The notes below the pieces were generated by a model. That model made no database searches, was not told where the DNA came from, and saw only the letters and a list, made by a program, of their open reading frames with translations. From assembly GCF_021295335.1 (NCBI RefSeq), contig NZ_JAIWOT010000001.1:1615001-1679000 (forward strand): a DNA stretch of 64,000 nucleotides, given 5' to 3'. Origin of the DNA: Komagataeibacter sp. FNDCF1. GTDB taxonomy: Bacteria; Pseudomonadota; Alphaproteobacteria; Acetobacterales; Acetobacteraceae. The position numbers were made by a program, and so were the translations under genes. Below, one piece after another: positions 19,057-28,976 of the stretch (its first letter is position 1; each line of letters starts with the position of its first letter).

Positions 19057-19965
19057 ATGAAGAATACCGGTCTTTCGGCAGGCATGATGCTGGCGTTTGC
19101 GGCATTCGCCTCGTTTTCGATCAGTGACGCCTATTCCAAACTGCTGGCGGGACAGATCGACCCGTTTGAAGTGGCCTTTTTCGGTGGTGTCTTCGGTCTG
19201 CCGCTCATCCCTTTCATACGCGGAAAAAACGAATCCTACCGTGACCTGTTCGTGATCCGGCAACCAGTCATGTGGCTGGTGCGGGCGGCAGCCACCTTTG
19301 CCGCCACGGCGGCAAGTGTCGAAGCCTTCATGCTCCTGCCGATGCCGGAGGCCTTTTCACTCATTTTCCTCATGCCGCTTTTCGTGACCGGTCTTTCGGT
19401 CATGCTGCTGCGTGAAAAAGTTTCCACACTGGGCTGGCTGTCCGTCATCATGGGCTTTGTCGGTGTGCTGATCGTGCTGCGTCCCGGCCTGCGGGCGTTG
19501 CAGTTCGGGCATCTGTGCGCCCTGATTGCGGCCGTGGCGAATGCGGTGGGCGTCATCGCCTACAGGCTGTCGGGCAAAAACACGCCACGCCTGTCCATGT
19601 TCAGTTCCAGCCTGTGTGGTCCCCTGCTGGGCAATGGCGTGCTGATGCTGGCCCATGCACGCTGGCCGCATGGGGCAGACATATGGATGTTCCTGTTCGG
19701 CTACGGCTTTCTGGCCGCACTCGGGCAACTGCTCATGATGATGGCGACCACGCGCGCGGCGGCCAGCGCAATCGCCCTGCCGCAGTACAGCCAGATGCTA
19801 TGGGCCGTGGCGTTCAGTTATTATGTTTTCCATGAACCGCTGGACAACTGGACCTTTGTCGGTGTTGCAGTCATCATTGCATCGGGCCTGTTCAAGTGGG
19901 TCGATCCGCGCGCGATCATCAGGCTGGTGACCGTAAAACAGCAGGTCATCGTACATCCATTTTGA
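19057..19965 (+). CDS. EamA/DMT superfamily transporter
   Basis: A 302-residue inner-membrane protein with about ten hydrophobic segments arranged as two EamA repeats. The first starts near MMLAFAAFASFSISDAYSKLLAG and the second near GHLCALIAAVANAVGVIAYRL. The repeat-end motif EAFSLIFLMPLFVTGLSVMLLREK is well conserved and typical of drug/metabolite exporters such as RhaT/YdcZ relatives. The substrate is unknown; such proteins often export amino acids or metabolites. It stands alone, divergent from soxB, with a strong terminator about 150 nt downstream. Confidence 0.85.
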   Translation: MKNTGLSAGMMLAFAAFASFSISDAYSKLLAGQIDPFEVAFFGGVFGLPLIPFIRGKNESYRDLFVIRQPVMWLVRAAATFAATAASVEAFMLLPMPEAFSLIFLMPLFVTGLSVMLLREKVSTLGWLSVIMGFVGVLIVLRPGLRALQFGHLCALIAAVANAVGVIAYRLSGKNTPRLSMFSSSLCGPLLGNGVLMLAHARWPHGADIWMFLFGYGFLAALGQLLMMMATTRAAASAIALPQYSQMLWAVAFSYYVFHEPLDNWTFVGVAVIIASGLFKWVDPRAIIRLVTVKQQVIVHPF

Positions 19966-20291
19966 TATTCATCTGGCCACGGGAATTTTCCGGCAGGACA
20001 TGAAGGCCATGGGCCACCTTCACCCATCAGGCTGAAATATGCTCATGATGACAGATAATCCACGCCGGGGGCCGTGCATCAGCACCAAAGAACTCCCGGC
20101 ATCACAGCGCGTGTAAAACCACAAAAGCCCCCGGTCTGACCGGGGGCTTTTGTGGTTTCAGGCATGTCTGGCACCAGGGAAAGGGGACAGTGGATGCCGG
20201 ATTACGCAGGGGCGCAAAGCACGGTGAGATTCCCGAACGTGCAGCTTGACGATGGTCCCGATCGGTACTTATGGTCGGAACAGCATAATTC
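19966..20291. other. Intergenic region with terminator
   Basis: About 330 bases between the DMT and MFS transporter genes. It contains the strong hairpin at 20116-20158 and, after it, the presumed MFS promoter. No gene is seen. Confidence 0.6.
20116..20158. terminator. Bidirectional intrinsic terminator
   Basis: A perfect 19-bp inverted repeat: AAACCACAAAAGCCCCCGG, a 5-base loop (TCTGA) and CCGGGGGCTTTTGTGGTTT. The GC core with flanking A/T runs on both sides can terminate transcription in either direction. It separates the DMT transporter gene from the MFS gene. Confidence 0.88.
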
Positions 20292-21584
20292 ATGGCCCGT
20301 CATATGAAGATGTCATCCATCAGGGGCAGGAAAACACGATCGTCATGTGTCTTCATGCTGGTGGTCGGGCTCACATTTCTCTGCCTGCTGGTTTCCGCTG
20401 GTGTACGGGCCACGCCCGGCGTGCTGATGATGCCGCTGCACGAAGCACTGGGCTGGAGCCGCAGCAGCATTTCCATCTCCGCCGCCATGGGGATTTTCCT
20501 GTACGGCCTTGTCGGCCCTTTTTCCGCGGCACTCATGCAGCAGTTCGGCATCCGCCGCATCCTGATCGGCGCGCTGCTGCTGATGGGCCTGTCGGCACTG
20601 CTGTCACTGGGCATGGCACGGCCATGGCAGTTCTTTCTGACCTGGGGTGTTCTCACCGGTTTTGGTACGGGTGCGGTGGCAATGGTGCTGGGGGCCACGG
20701 TGGTGAACCGCTGGTTTATCGCCCGGCGGGGTACGATCATGGGCCTGCTGGCCGCCAGCACCGCAACCGGTTCACTGCTGTTCCTGCCGGGCCTTGCAGC
20801 CCTTGCCCATCGTTTCGGGTGGCGGGCGCCTGTCATGGCAGTAGCCGCGACCACCCTGATTCTGGTGCCCCTCGTGGCTCTTTTCCTGCCTGAACATCCG
20901 GCTGATCGCGGGCTGGTGCCGCATGGGGCGGAAGCGGATCATGTGCCACTCCGGCATCCGGACCAGAACCCGCTGCGCACGGCCATGACCGCCCTGCTGG
21001 CCGCCGCCCGCCAGCGTGACTTCTGGTTTCTGTTCGCCACCTTCTTTGTCTGTGGCTTCACCACGAACGGGCTGATTGGCACGCATTTCATTGCCATCTG
21101 TGCCGATCATGGCATAGGCGAGGTTCCGGCGGCGGGATATCTGGCCATGATGGGTCTGTTTGATCTTGTCGGCACCACGCTGTCCGGCTGGCTGACTGAC
21201 CGGCTGGATGCACGCTGGCTGCTGTTTTCCTATTACGGGTTACGGGGGCTGTCACTGATTGCGCTGCCATTCATCGATTTCTCGCCTGAAAGCCTGATGA
21301 TTTTCGGGGTCTTCTATGGTCTTGACTGGATCGCGACGGTGCCACCCACCCTGCGTCTGGCCAACAGCGCGTTCGGGGAGCGCTCGGCCCCGATCGTGTT
21401 TGGCTGGATTGTCTTTGGCCACCAGATCGGGGCTGCCTGCGCGGCATCCCTTGCCGGTATGCTGCGGCAGGCGCAGGGAAGTTATCAGGACATGCTTGTC
21501 CTGGCGGGCACCACTGGCGTTATCGCGGCATTTCTCGCCATGAGCATCAGCAATGGTCGTGCCGTGCGAAAAACCATAAGCTGA
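20292..21584 (+). CDS. Major facilitator superfamily transporter
   Basis: A 430-residue, twelve-helix inner-membrane protein of the MFS, resembling the OFA/monocarboxylate-porter-like group. Signatures include LGWSRSSISISAAMGIFLYG in helix 2, the loop AALMQQFGIRRILIGALLL (variant of the MFS A-motif) and GFGTGAVAMVLGATVVNRWFIARRG. In the second half, GWLTDRLDARWLLFSYYGLRG is the cognate A-like loop. Organic-acid or monocarboxylate transport is a guess from family resemblance. The next gene, an aldo/keto reductase, begins 23 nt downstream, so the two form an operon; transporter plus carbonyl reductase suggests handling of a carbonyl compound. Confidence 0.85.
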   Translation: MARHMKMSSIRGRKTRSSCVFMLVVGLTFLCLLVSAGVRATPGVLMMPLHEALGWSRSSISISAAMGIFLYGLVGPFSAALMQQFGIRRILIGALLLMGLSALLSLGMARPWQFFLTWGVLTGFGTGAVAMVLGATVVNRWFIARRGTIMGLLAASTATGSLLFLPGLAALAHRFGWRAPVMAVAATTLILVPLVALFLPEHPADRGLVPHGAEADHVPLRHPDQNPLRTAMTALLAAARQRDFWFLFATFFVCGFTTNGLIGTHFIAICADHGIGEVPAAGYLAMMGLFDLVGTTLSGWLTDRLDARWLLFSYYGLRGLSLIALPFIDFSPESLMIFGVFYGLDWIATVPPTLRLANSAFGERSAPIVFGWIVFGHQIGAACAASLAGMLRQAQGSYQDMLVLAGTTGVIAAFLAMSISNGRAVRKTIS

Positions 21585-21607
21585 CCGGATCATCAGGGAG
21601 CAGGACC

Positions 21608-22603
21608 ATGGATTATGTAAAACTTGGCTCTACGGGAGTGGATATTTCGCGTCTCTGTCTGGGCTGCATGACTTTTGGGGAGCCGGATGCCGGCGCCCAT
21701 CCATGGACGCTCGGCGAAGCGGAAAGTCGCCCGATCATCCGGCGCGCGGTCGAATGCGGCATCAACTTCTTTGATACGGCAAACAGCTATTCCGCCGGAA
21801 CATCGGAAAAGATCGTTGGAAAACTGCTGAAGGAATTCACCCGCCGCGACGAGGTCGTCATCGCGACCAAGGTCTTTTTTCCCGAAGGTGCCGCGGGGGC
21901 AGCAACCGGGCCGAACCGCAAGGGTCTGTCACGCAAGGCGATCATGACGGAAATCGATGCTAGCCTGTCACGCCTTGGTGTCGATTACATTGATCTCTAC
22001 CAGATTCACCGCTGGGATCACGCGACTCCCATCGAAGAGACGATGGAAGCCCTGCATGATATCGTGAAGGCGGGGAAGGCACGCTATATTGGCGCATCCT
22101 CCATGGCTGCCTGGCAGTTTGCCAAGGCACAGGGTGTTGCACGCGAAAACGGATGGACCCGGTTTGTGACCATGCAGGATTATCTCAACCTGCTTTACCG
22201 GGAAGAAGAGCGCGAAATGATTCCGCTGTGCCGGGATCAGGGCGTTGGGCTTCTGCCCTGGAGCCCCCTGGCACGGGGGCGCCTGACCCGCCCGGTGGGC
22301 GAACAGACAAAACGCAGCGAGACCGACTATTATGCAAAGTCGCTCTACGCAGAAACGGAAGAAGCCGATAACCGGATCATCCGGGCCGTGCAGGACGTGG
22401 CGCGGCGTCGTGCCGTACCAATGGCACAGGTGGCGCTGGCCTGGATACTGGCAAAGCCCGGCGTTTCGGCGCCCATCATTGGCGCGTCACGGACCACCCA
22501 CCTTGATGATGCCATCGGGGCGCTGGCCCTGAAGCTTTCCGATGATGACATGACCGCCCTGGAAGCGGCCTATGTGCCACATCCCGTGACCGGTTTCGAA
22601 TAA
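21608..22603 (+). CDS. Aldo/keto reductase
   Basis: A 331-residue NADPH-dependent oxidoreductase with the TIM-barrel AKR fold. The catalytic tetrad is visible: Asp and Tyr in NFFDTANSYSAG, Lys in VVIATKVFF and His in LYQIHRWDHA. The length and the PWSPLARGRLTRP and NRIIRAVQDVARRR segments resemble the YajO/Tas-type group (potassium-channel beta-like AKRs). AGGAG lies close ahead of the ATG (21597-21601). It is co-transcribed with the MFS transporter. The substrate is unknown. Confidence 0.9.
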   Translation: MDYVKLGSTGVDISRLCLGCMTFGEPDAGAHPWTLGEAESRPIIRRAVECGINFFDTANSYSAGTSEKIVGKLLKEFTRRDEVVIATKVFFPEGAAGAATGPNRKGLSRKAIMTEIDASLSRLGVDYIDLYQIHRWDHATPIEETMEALHDIVKAGKARYIGASSMAAWQFAKAQGVARENGWTRFVTMQDYLNLLYREEEREMIPLCRDQGVGLLPWSPLARGRLTRPVGEQTKRSETDYYAKSLYAETEEADNRIIRAVQDVARRRAVPMAQVALAWILAKPGVSAPIIGASRTTHLDDAIGALALKLSDDDMTALEAAYVPHPVTGFE

Positions 22604-23266
22604 ACCGGGCGCATTTCGGGGCTATTTCATGCCGGCCAGGCCGGTTTTCCTCTGTACCGGGATACGGGCGGTGGCGCTGCTGCCGGGCGGTCGCGGCCGA
22701 CAGGGCAACGGCAATATGCCGGGTACCGGTTTTGAGGACATGTTCATGTGATGCCCAATGGATTGACGTCCGGACCCGGGGCCACGTCTCCGCTTGATGG
22801 ATTGTCCGCAGTGTCCTGTCATATCCAACGGATATGCCCCCTCAGTGCCCTATCGCATCGGGCCGCCTGTGTACCGGCTTTATGCGGACGCGCAGCCCCT
22901 GTTGGGGTAGCGACGGAGTTGACGACTTCCGACACGATCATCGGCGGCGGTTTTCCCGGCTGGCCACAATGGGGGAGCGACTGCGGGCGGGCATTAACGC
23001 AGCCTTTGCCCATTACGGGGTGGAAGAGCAGGCCGGACAATAGCGTGAGCCACGCAGATGCCGGACCCCAGCCGCACAGGCACACGCATGCCTGTCACCA
23101 GCGTCGGCTACGGGTTCCGGGCGGCCTTCTGATCCGGGTCCGTCCGGATCCCGGCACGACCCGTTTCCCGGAAAAAGTGGCATTTCTCCTTATCGTGATC
23201 CCGCATAGCCCCTCAGTCGCGCAATCGTAGGTGGTCTCATCCCCTTCATGCCTGCCGGAGCCCCGC
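22604..23266. other. Gene-free stretch with degraded sequence
   Basis: About 660 bases between the aldo/keto reductase gene and the unknown 209-residue protein. Apart from the possible aminotransferase relic at 22905-23043, no coding signal is recognised; open frames are short and lack domain features. Confidence 0.5.
22905..23043 (+). pseudogene. Relic of a class III (glutamate-1-semialdehyde-type) aminotransferase
   Basis: Two short stretches in different frames look like conserved parts of this family. TTSDTIIGGGFP (about 22919-22954) resembles the K-I-I-G-G-G-x-P motif around the PLP lysine. RLATMGERLRAGINAAFAHYGV, in another frame up to the stop at 23041-23043, resembles the helix that normally follows about 100 residues later. 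The intervening part is missing, so this would be a deletion-frameshift remnant. The match is short and was made by eye; I see no start codon or ribosome-binding site for an intact gene in 22604-23266. Confidence 0.35.
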
Positions 23267-23896
23267 ATGACGGACCTGCTTTCAGACCTGCCCTCACGGC
23301 AGCCTGCGCCCCTGACTGTCTTTCAGGCCCGCCTGGATGCGCATGCCCGGCAGAACTGGCAGGACGTGTTCGCAGGTTTTTCCACGCTCCGGGCCATTAC
23401 CTTTTCCAGTTCGCTGGAATTCCTGCTCGACCTTGCCGAACAGTTCGAAGACATGGAAATCATCTTCGGCGCCGGGCATATCCTGACCAAGACCCACCTG
23501 GCCCCGGATGCCTTCGCCATCTCCTCACACATCCTGCTTTCCCTGCTGGAGCAGCACGTCTCTCCCCGCCCCGACTGGGCCTGTCCGCTTTCGTACCAGA
23601 CCTATCAGGCAATGCGGACCATCCAGTTCCAGCGTGTTCTTGTCGAGATGATCGCAAGCCACCCTGAAAACATCATCCTGTCACGAGACAGGCGTTTCAT
23701 GCGGGTGCGCTTTGGCGGTGACATCCGCAAGGCCGTGGCGTTCGAGAAATCAGTGCCGGAATTCGTCTTCAAGGGCCGCATTTCTGACACTATCAAACTG
23801 GATGTTCACGCCATGGAAAAGGAACTGGGCTTTGCTCCGCTTCGGAATACCTCCCTGCTGGGCCGTATCCTGAAAGCCTGGAAAAAGCCCGGATAA
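23267..23896 (+). CDS. Conserved-looking protein of unknown function
   Basis: A 209-residue soluble protein that I do not recognise. The start at 23267 (MTDLLSDLPSR) has CGGAG six bases upstream. The segment LRAITFSSSLEFLLDLAEQFEDMEIIFG (about residues 45-72) resembles the strand-helix-strand opening of phospholipase D-like nuclease domains found beside helicases, but no H-K-D motif is seen. ENIILSRDRRFMRVRFGGDIRKAV could be a basic nucleic-acid-binding patch. It may be the N-terminal piece of a once larger protein. It has normal codon use, a proper ribosome-binding site and no neighbour in an obvious operon. Confidence 0.6.
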   Translation: MTDLLSDLPSRQPAPLTVFQARLDAHARQNWQDVFAGFSTLRAITFSSSLEFLLDLAEQFEDMEIIFGAGHILTKTHLAPDAFAISSHILLSLLEQHVSPRPDWACPLSYQTYQAMRTIQFQRVLVEMIASHPENIILSRDRRFMRVRFGGDIRKAVAFEKSVPEFVFKGRISDTIKLDVHAMEKELGFAPLRNTSLLGRILKAWKKPG

Positions 23897-24102
23897 TCAA
23901 ATATCCGCCAGCGGAGGAAATGATGACATCGGACGACGTTGATTGACGTAACCAGAGGAAGGGACGGATGCGCACCGGGCCGCAAGGCAGGTATCATGGC
24001 GCATTCGGTTGCCGGTTACGCCAGCAGGGGCGTGAGTGTTGTTCCATGGCATGTCACGTCCGGGACAGACGGTTGTGCATGCTGTTACAGATTGAGGGTC
24101 AT

Positions 24103-25269
24103 ATGAAAATCGCGGTTGCGGGTCTAGGGTATGTCGGTTTGTCAAACGCTGTTCTGCTGGCACAGCACAATGATGTAACAGCCATCGATATCAGTGCCAC
24201 GCGCGTCAAGATGGTCAATGAACGCAAGTCACCGATCATCGACAGGGAAATCGAGGATTTCCTGGCCACGAAGCAGCTTTCCCTGACCGCGACGACCGAT
24301 CCCACAGATGCCTACCGTTCCGCCGATTTTGTCATTGTTGCAACCCCCACGAATTACGATACCAGAACCAGTCATTTTGATACGTCTTCGGTAGAGACGG
24401 TCATTTCCGAGATCATCGCGGTGAACACATCGGCGACCATTGTCATCAAGTCGACAATCCCGGTCGGTTTTGTTGAAAATATCCGTGCGCGGCTTCATAC
24501 CGATCAGGTCATCTTCTCGCCTGAATTCCTGCGCGAGGGGCGGGCATTATATGATAACCTGCATCCATCACGCATCATCGTGGGTGAACGGAGCGAACGC
24601 GCCCGCCGCTTTGCGGATCTTCTGATCGAAGGAGCCGAGGACAAAAACATCCCGGTCCTCCTGACCAATCCGTCCGAAGCCGAAGCCATCAAGCTGTTTG
24701 CGAATACCTATCTTGCATTACGCGTGGCTTTCTTCAATGAACTTGACAGTTATGCACTGTTTCGCGATCTGGATGCGCGTCAGATCATTGATGGCGTCTG
24801 CCTTGATCCACGCATCGGGCAACATTACAACAACCCGTCGCTGGGTTATGGTGGTTACTGCCTGCCCAAGGATACGAAGCAGCTTCTTGCCAATTATGAC
24901 CAGGTACCACAGAATCTGATTTCCGCCGTTGTTGATGCGAACCGTACCCGCAAGGACTTTCTGGCAGAGCAGATCATTGCACGGCAGCCGGCCGTTGTCG
25001 GGATCTACCGACTGGTGATGAAGGCTGGTTCGGATAATTTCCGGCAGAGTTCCATCCAGGGGATCATGAAGCGCATCAAGGCCAAGGGCATTGAAGTGGT
25101 CGTTTATGAACCTGCTTTGGCAGAAAAGCATTTCTTTGGTTCACGTGTCATAAACAATCTGGAAGAATTCAAGGACGTATCCGACCTTATTGTAACGAAC
25201 CGGCATGCCAAGGATCTTGCTGGTGCGGAGGACAAGATCTTCACACGCGATATTTTTGGCGGAGACTGA
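24103..25269 (+). CDS. ugd: UDP-glucose 6-dehydrogenase
   Basis: A 388-residue enzyme (same length as E. coli Ugd) making UDP-glucuronate from UDP-glucose with two NAD+. The Rossmann motif [21 protein letters not shown] is at the N-terminus. [19 protein letters not shown] and FSPEFLREG mark the cofactor and sugar-binding parts, and the catalytic cysteine is in [14 protein letters not shown]. The start at 24103 follows GAGGG by a few bases; earlier in-frame codons are not conserved. It stands alone here rather than in a polysaccharide cluster. In acetic acid bacteria UDP-glucuronate feeds acetan-like exopolysaccharide or lipopolysaccharide, so that is the likely use. Confidence 0.93.
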   Translation: MKIAVAGLGYVGLSNAVLLAQHNDVTAIDISATRVKMVNERKSPIIDREIEDFLATKQLSLTATTDPTDAYRSADFVIVATPTNYDTRTSHFDTSSVETVISEIIAVNTSATIVIKSTIPVGFVENIRARLHTDQVIFSPEFLREGRALYDNLHPSRIIVGERSERARRFADLLIEGAEDKNIPVLLTNPSEAEAIKLFANTYLALRVAFFNELDSYALFRDLDARQIIDGVCLDPRIGQHYNNPSLGYGGYCLPKDTKQLLANYDQVPQNLISAVVDANRTRKDFLAEQIIARQPAVVGIYRLVMKAGSDNFRQSSIQGIMKRIKAKGIEVVVYEPALAEKHFFGSRVINNLEEFKDVSDLIVTNRHAKDLAGAEDKIFTRDIFGGD

Positions 25270-26141
25270 ACGAAGCACACCGTATGGCAGCTGTCTTTCT
25301 CCCATGCATCGGAACCTGACGGGCAGGAGCCGGAGACAATATCCTGTTGTGGACTGTCATCCAGACACCCGTTGACGCTGTCGACAGGCCGGTTCTGCCG
25401 GGGTTTCGCGAGCAGGATAATGTCATGTGGCCTGCATCCCTTCCGCCCGTTGCAAAAGAGACGCGCATGGAATGCAAACGCCGTTCGTTGTCGCTGACGG
25501 TCCTGAACAGGTTCATGACACTCTATCGGAGCCATGGCTTTTCAAGCAACATGGCCTCCTGCTGCTGATCCGTGATGAGGGTCATATTTCCCGACATCAC
25601 GGTGGTAGCCACGCGCCCGGCTTAAATCAGAAGCGTGCGCCGAAACCCACGGGGGCTCCGCCGCCGGGCTGAGCACACCTGAAAAAAACAGACCCCTTGC
25701 GGGCGCGGGTGTGGACGCGGCGGGTTTCTGGCCGCGCAAACTTTCGTATCTCGTATCTGGAAGCGGTCATGATCGATCTGGCCGGACGCAAGCCGGACGG
25801 CGGGGAGCGGCCTGTAAACCACCAGACAGAAAACCGCAAAACAGATCACGTAGTGTCAATACCGATCTTCAAAAGTAAAGAATTCATATTTCAAGCATTT
25901 ATCAGGCCGCCAACCCTGCCTTGCTTCAGGCTGAGGTCAGTCGATATGACTGGGCCAGGTTTCCATGGGAAAGGTCTGAACCAAATATTTCCTGAAATCT
26001 GCATTTGAAATACTAAATATTTTGTATATTCACGACTGATTTACTTAAATGTTCAAAATATTACAAATTGATTAGTTTTTATTATTTGCCACGAATTATG
26101 AAAATAATGCAATCATCGGGAAATTCTGGAACGGATTCCTG
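25270..26141. other. Gene-free region between ugd and oprB
   Basis: About 870 bases. The first 600 are GC-rich with only short frames on both strands. The last 150 (25990-26141) are strongly AT-rich and probably hold the porin promoter. No RNA gene, repeat or convincing CDS was recognised. Confidence 0.5.
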
Positions 26142-27578
26142 GTGAAGCAGATACTGACATCCATTGTCCTGATTTTCGTGTTCATGATCTGCATGACTGA
26201 CGCATTCGCACAGAGTGAAACCTCCAAGTCCCTGCCGGTCGTGCTCGAACCCTATGCGGCCCATGCCTTTCCGCTGGAGGGGTGGGGCAACGCCGTGGTC
26301 GACCCGCAGGTGCCCACACTGCACGGCATGCCACATCTGTTCGGGGACTGGTACGGCAGCAGGAAATGGCTGAACCGACGCGGGATGTATCTCAATGTCG
26401 CGGTAAATGAGGAATATATGGGCAACGTGCGCGGCGGGCGCACGCGTTCCAGCGTACTGGCAGGCCAGGTGGCGGCCGAACTCGATATCGACTGGCAGCG
26501 TCTTGCAAAGGTCAGCGGATTATGGACCCATCTTCTTGTCATTAACGGCCACGGCCGCAATTTCAGCTATAACCTGGGGGATTCGGTTACAAACCCGGAA
26601 CAGATCTATGGCGGGCGCGGTAATGTCGTCGCGCATCTTGTGGCCATGTATGCTGAAAAGACATTCCTGCATAAACGGATTGTTGTTTCTGCCGGGGATA
26701 TTCCGACCGGAAGTTTCTTTGCCTACGATTACGTAGCCTGTTCGTTCATGAACGTGTCGGTATGCAGCAATTTTGCACCGGGCAAATACGTTCCCGGTGG
26801 CCGTGACTGGCCTTCAGGCAATCTGGGTGGCGTGGTGCGGGCCTTTCCTGCCAAGAAAGTCTACATCATGGGCGGGATCTTTGCTGTTTCGCCCCATGCC
26901 TATAACGGCGGCATTTCCGGCTGGGCGCTGGCCCAGAGCGGACTGGGCAAGGTATCCTCGCAGGTCGAGATAGGCTGGATGCCGTGGTTTGGCCGACATG
27001 CCCTGCGTGGCAACTACAAGATTGGCGCATGGTATGACAATTCGCGCTATCCCGACCTGTATGCTGATATCCATGGCAATTCCTTCCAGTTGACGGGCCA
27101 GCCACGCCGTTATGACGCGGGCATGAGCACGGCGTGGTTCATGTTCGACCAGATGCTGCTCCGTAACGGGCCAGGCGTGGCGGAAGGACTGGTTGCCGTG
27201 GGCGGCGCGGGCTATTCGCAGGGCAATCTTGTGGCAATGCGTGACCATGAATGGATCGGTCTGGTCGAGACAGGCTCACCCTGGCACCGCAGGCAGGACC
27301 AGATCGGGGCCATGTTCCAGCACATGGACATGAGCAGCACCCTTTCGCACCAGCAGGAGTCATCGCGCGCCCTCGGCCTGCCCTATCTTGGCAACCAGTG
27401 GGGGCCGGTATGGGGCGTGCAGCATTGGGAAAATGTCTACGAAGCTTTTTACAGCACGCACATGCTGCGCAATTCCGCAACGATGCAGTTCGATTTCCAG
27501 TACCTGCAACATCCGGGCGCAACAACAACCTTCCGCGATGCGGCCATACTGGGCGTTCAGTTCACCGCCAATCTATAG
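26142..27578 (+). CDS. oprB: OprB-type carbohydrate porin
   Basis: A 478-residue outer-membrane beta-barrel protein. A signal peptide (MKQILTSIVLIFVFMICM...DAFA, cleaved near residue 23) is followed by LFGDWYGSRKWLNRRGMYLNV, the usual opening of OprB porins. NPEQIYGGRGN, later GGISGWALAQSGLG and the C-terminal AAILGVQFTANL, an alternating barrel strand, complete the picture. The start codon is GTG with GGAACGG upstream. OprB porins let glucose and other sugars or polyols reach periplasmic dehydrogenases, which suits acetic acid bacteria. It is monocistronic, with long non-coding DNA on both sides. Confidence 0.9.
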   Translation: MKQILTSIVLIFVFMICMTDAFAQSETSKSLPVVLEPYAAHAFPLEGWGNAVVDPQVPTLHGMPHLFGDWYGSRKWLNRRGMYLNVAVNEEYMGNVRGGRTRSSVLAGQVAAELDIDWQRLAKVSGLWTHLLVINGHGRNFSYNLGDSVTNPEQIYGGRGNVVAHLVAMYAEKTFLHKRIVVSAGDIPTGSFFAYDYVACSFMNVSVCSNFAPGKYVPGGRDWPSGNLGGVVRAFPAKKVYIMGGIFAVSPHAYNGGISGWALAQSGLGKVSSQVEIGWMPWFGRHALRGNYKIGAWYDNSRYPDLYADIHGNSFQLTGQPRRYDAGMSTAWFMFDQMLLRNGPGVAEGLVAVGGAGYSQGNLVAMRDHEWIGLVETGSPWHRRQDQIGAMFQHMDMSSTLSHQQESSRALGLPYLGNQWGPVWGVQHWENVYEAFYSTHMLRNSATMQFDFQYLQHPGATTTFRDAAILGVQFTANL

Positions 27579-28550
27579 GGGACAAAGGACACGGCACGAC
27601 CGGTATCGTGCTCCCGCTGACGATATACTTCATGTACATGATCATCGTCGTGAAGATGGCTGGATGGGTGGGTTATCATCCACATTGAATGTCCGGCCTC
27701 ACCTGACAAACACGATGCGCAGGCGGCAGAAGTGATGACGTAGCCATATCACTGCACAAAAGGGTAATTTCCTTCAGCCTGTACCAGCCGGCAGGTCGGC
27801 ATCGGCTGATTGTCCCGGGCTGGCGGCAGATCTTTTTCCATGCCATCTGGAAAAAATTCCATATCCAGTCATATCAGGCAGACATAAAAGAGGCCATGGA
27901 CCATGACGGGAAACCTCATGCTCAATACACCGCTCGACATAACCGGATTCCGGAATGTCCATAACCTGTCGGAACTGAAATGGGCACCCGATGTCCATGT
28001 CCATTTTGGACAATAGGCCCGACATGACCCCGGGAGGGTGTGATATCCCTTCGTGCAGGATCGGTTCAGTCATGCGGGATGGCGTCTGCACGTAAACCCT
28101 ATTTCCCTGACGTATCAGGCAAAGAATGATCTTTGGCTGTCCCGTATCTGATCCTGATGCATGAGGATGCGGAACAGAGACCGCACGCATGGCGCGAACT
28201 GTTAACGGATGGCATTACGTGATCCGTTACAGGATTGCGTGGCGCGTCAGGCAGGGCGATCCTCCGCTCTGGCCGGCAGTCTACCAGCAGCCCCGTCGGG
28301 CAGGCTACTGTTCATGACAGGCCGCATCTCTACTGCAAAAACTTGCATGGTCGCCCGGCAACTTCCCCTTTGCAGGCGCGTATAGGCAACTGGCAGCGTA
28401 TTCCGGCATTCCATGCAACCAGCCGGATTATGCAGTGGGCGCCTGCATGCCCCTTCGAAAGCATTGACCAGTTATCCCCTGTCAATGCGCATATCATTAT
28501 ACAAATTGTTTCCGTTCAGAATAAAACGAAAAGAAACGGAATTGCCAGTC
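27579..28550. other. Gene-free region upstream of the nuo operon
   Basis: About 970 bases. A small dyad (GCACGA...TCGTGC, about 27593-27612) follows oprB but has no T-run. The 3' part turns AT-rich before nuoA and should contain the operon promoter, though no good -35/-10 pair is evident. Short frames on both strands show no domain. Confidence 0.5.
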
Positions 28551-28976
28551 ATGGAAAAACTTTCCAATATATGGCCAGTATTTTCGTATGCCATGGTCAT
28601 TGGAATATTGCTGGCCGGCATGCTTGGACTGTCCTCCATCACCGGCACCCGGCGAAACGGCAGGATCATGGGACGTTCCATGTCCCAGCCCTTTGAATCC
28701 GGCATCGTGCCCACGGGGTCGGCACATCTGCGGTTACCCGTACAGTATTATCTGGTGGCCATGTTCTTTGTCATCTTTGATGTCGAAACGGCCATTCTTC
28801 TGACATGGGCAACAGTTGTAACGGAAACGGGATGGATCGGCTATGCCGCGGCCGTCATCTTTACTGTCTTTCTGCTCATTTCCCTTATCTATCTATGGCG
28901 TGCCGGGGCACTGGACTGGGGGCCACGGGTCCGCCTGCGCCAGACAACGGATACGCAAAAGGATCATGCAGGATGA
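28551..28976 (+). CDS. nuoA: NADH-quinone oxidoreductase subunit A
   Basis: A 141-residue membrane subunit of complex I with three transmembrane helices. [21 protein letters not shown] and the following [16 protein letters not shown], with the conserved acidic residues, are the family signature. The start at 28551 ([11 protein letters not shown]) has a purine-rich AAGAAACGGA upstream. It is the first gene of a 13-gene operon, and its stop overlaps the nuoB start by 4 nt. PFESG with an E. coli-like N-terminal loop fits the bacterial NuoA of fused-CD complexes. Confidence 0.95.
   Translation: MEKLSNIWPVFSYAMVIGILLAGMLGLSSITGTRRNGRIMGRSMSQPFESGIVPTGSAHLRLPVQYYLVAMFFVIFDVETAILLTWATVVTETGWIGYAAAVIFTVFLLISLIYLWRAGALDWGPRVRLRQTTDTQKDHAG

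Noticed and set aside
25622-25849. Short minus-strand frames, one ending GAPVGFGARF, like a beta-barrel C-terminus
   Set aside because: The upstream part has no barrel strands, start context or family match; the resemblance is a short terminal phenylalanine pattern only.
27774-28190. 138-codon minus-strand frame upstream of nuoA
   Set aside because: No ribosome-binding site, domain or coding-like composition; it lies in a region with equally long random frames in other phases.
28464-28503. Promoter for nuoA using TTGACC and TATCAT or TATACA
   Set aside because: Spacers of about 22 or 28 bases are outside the normal range, so it is not called.
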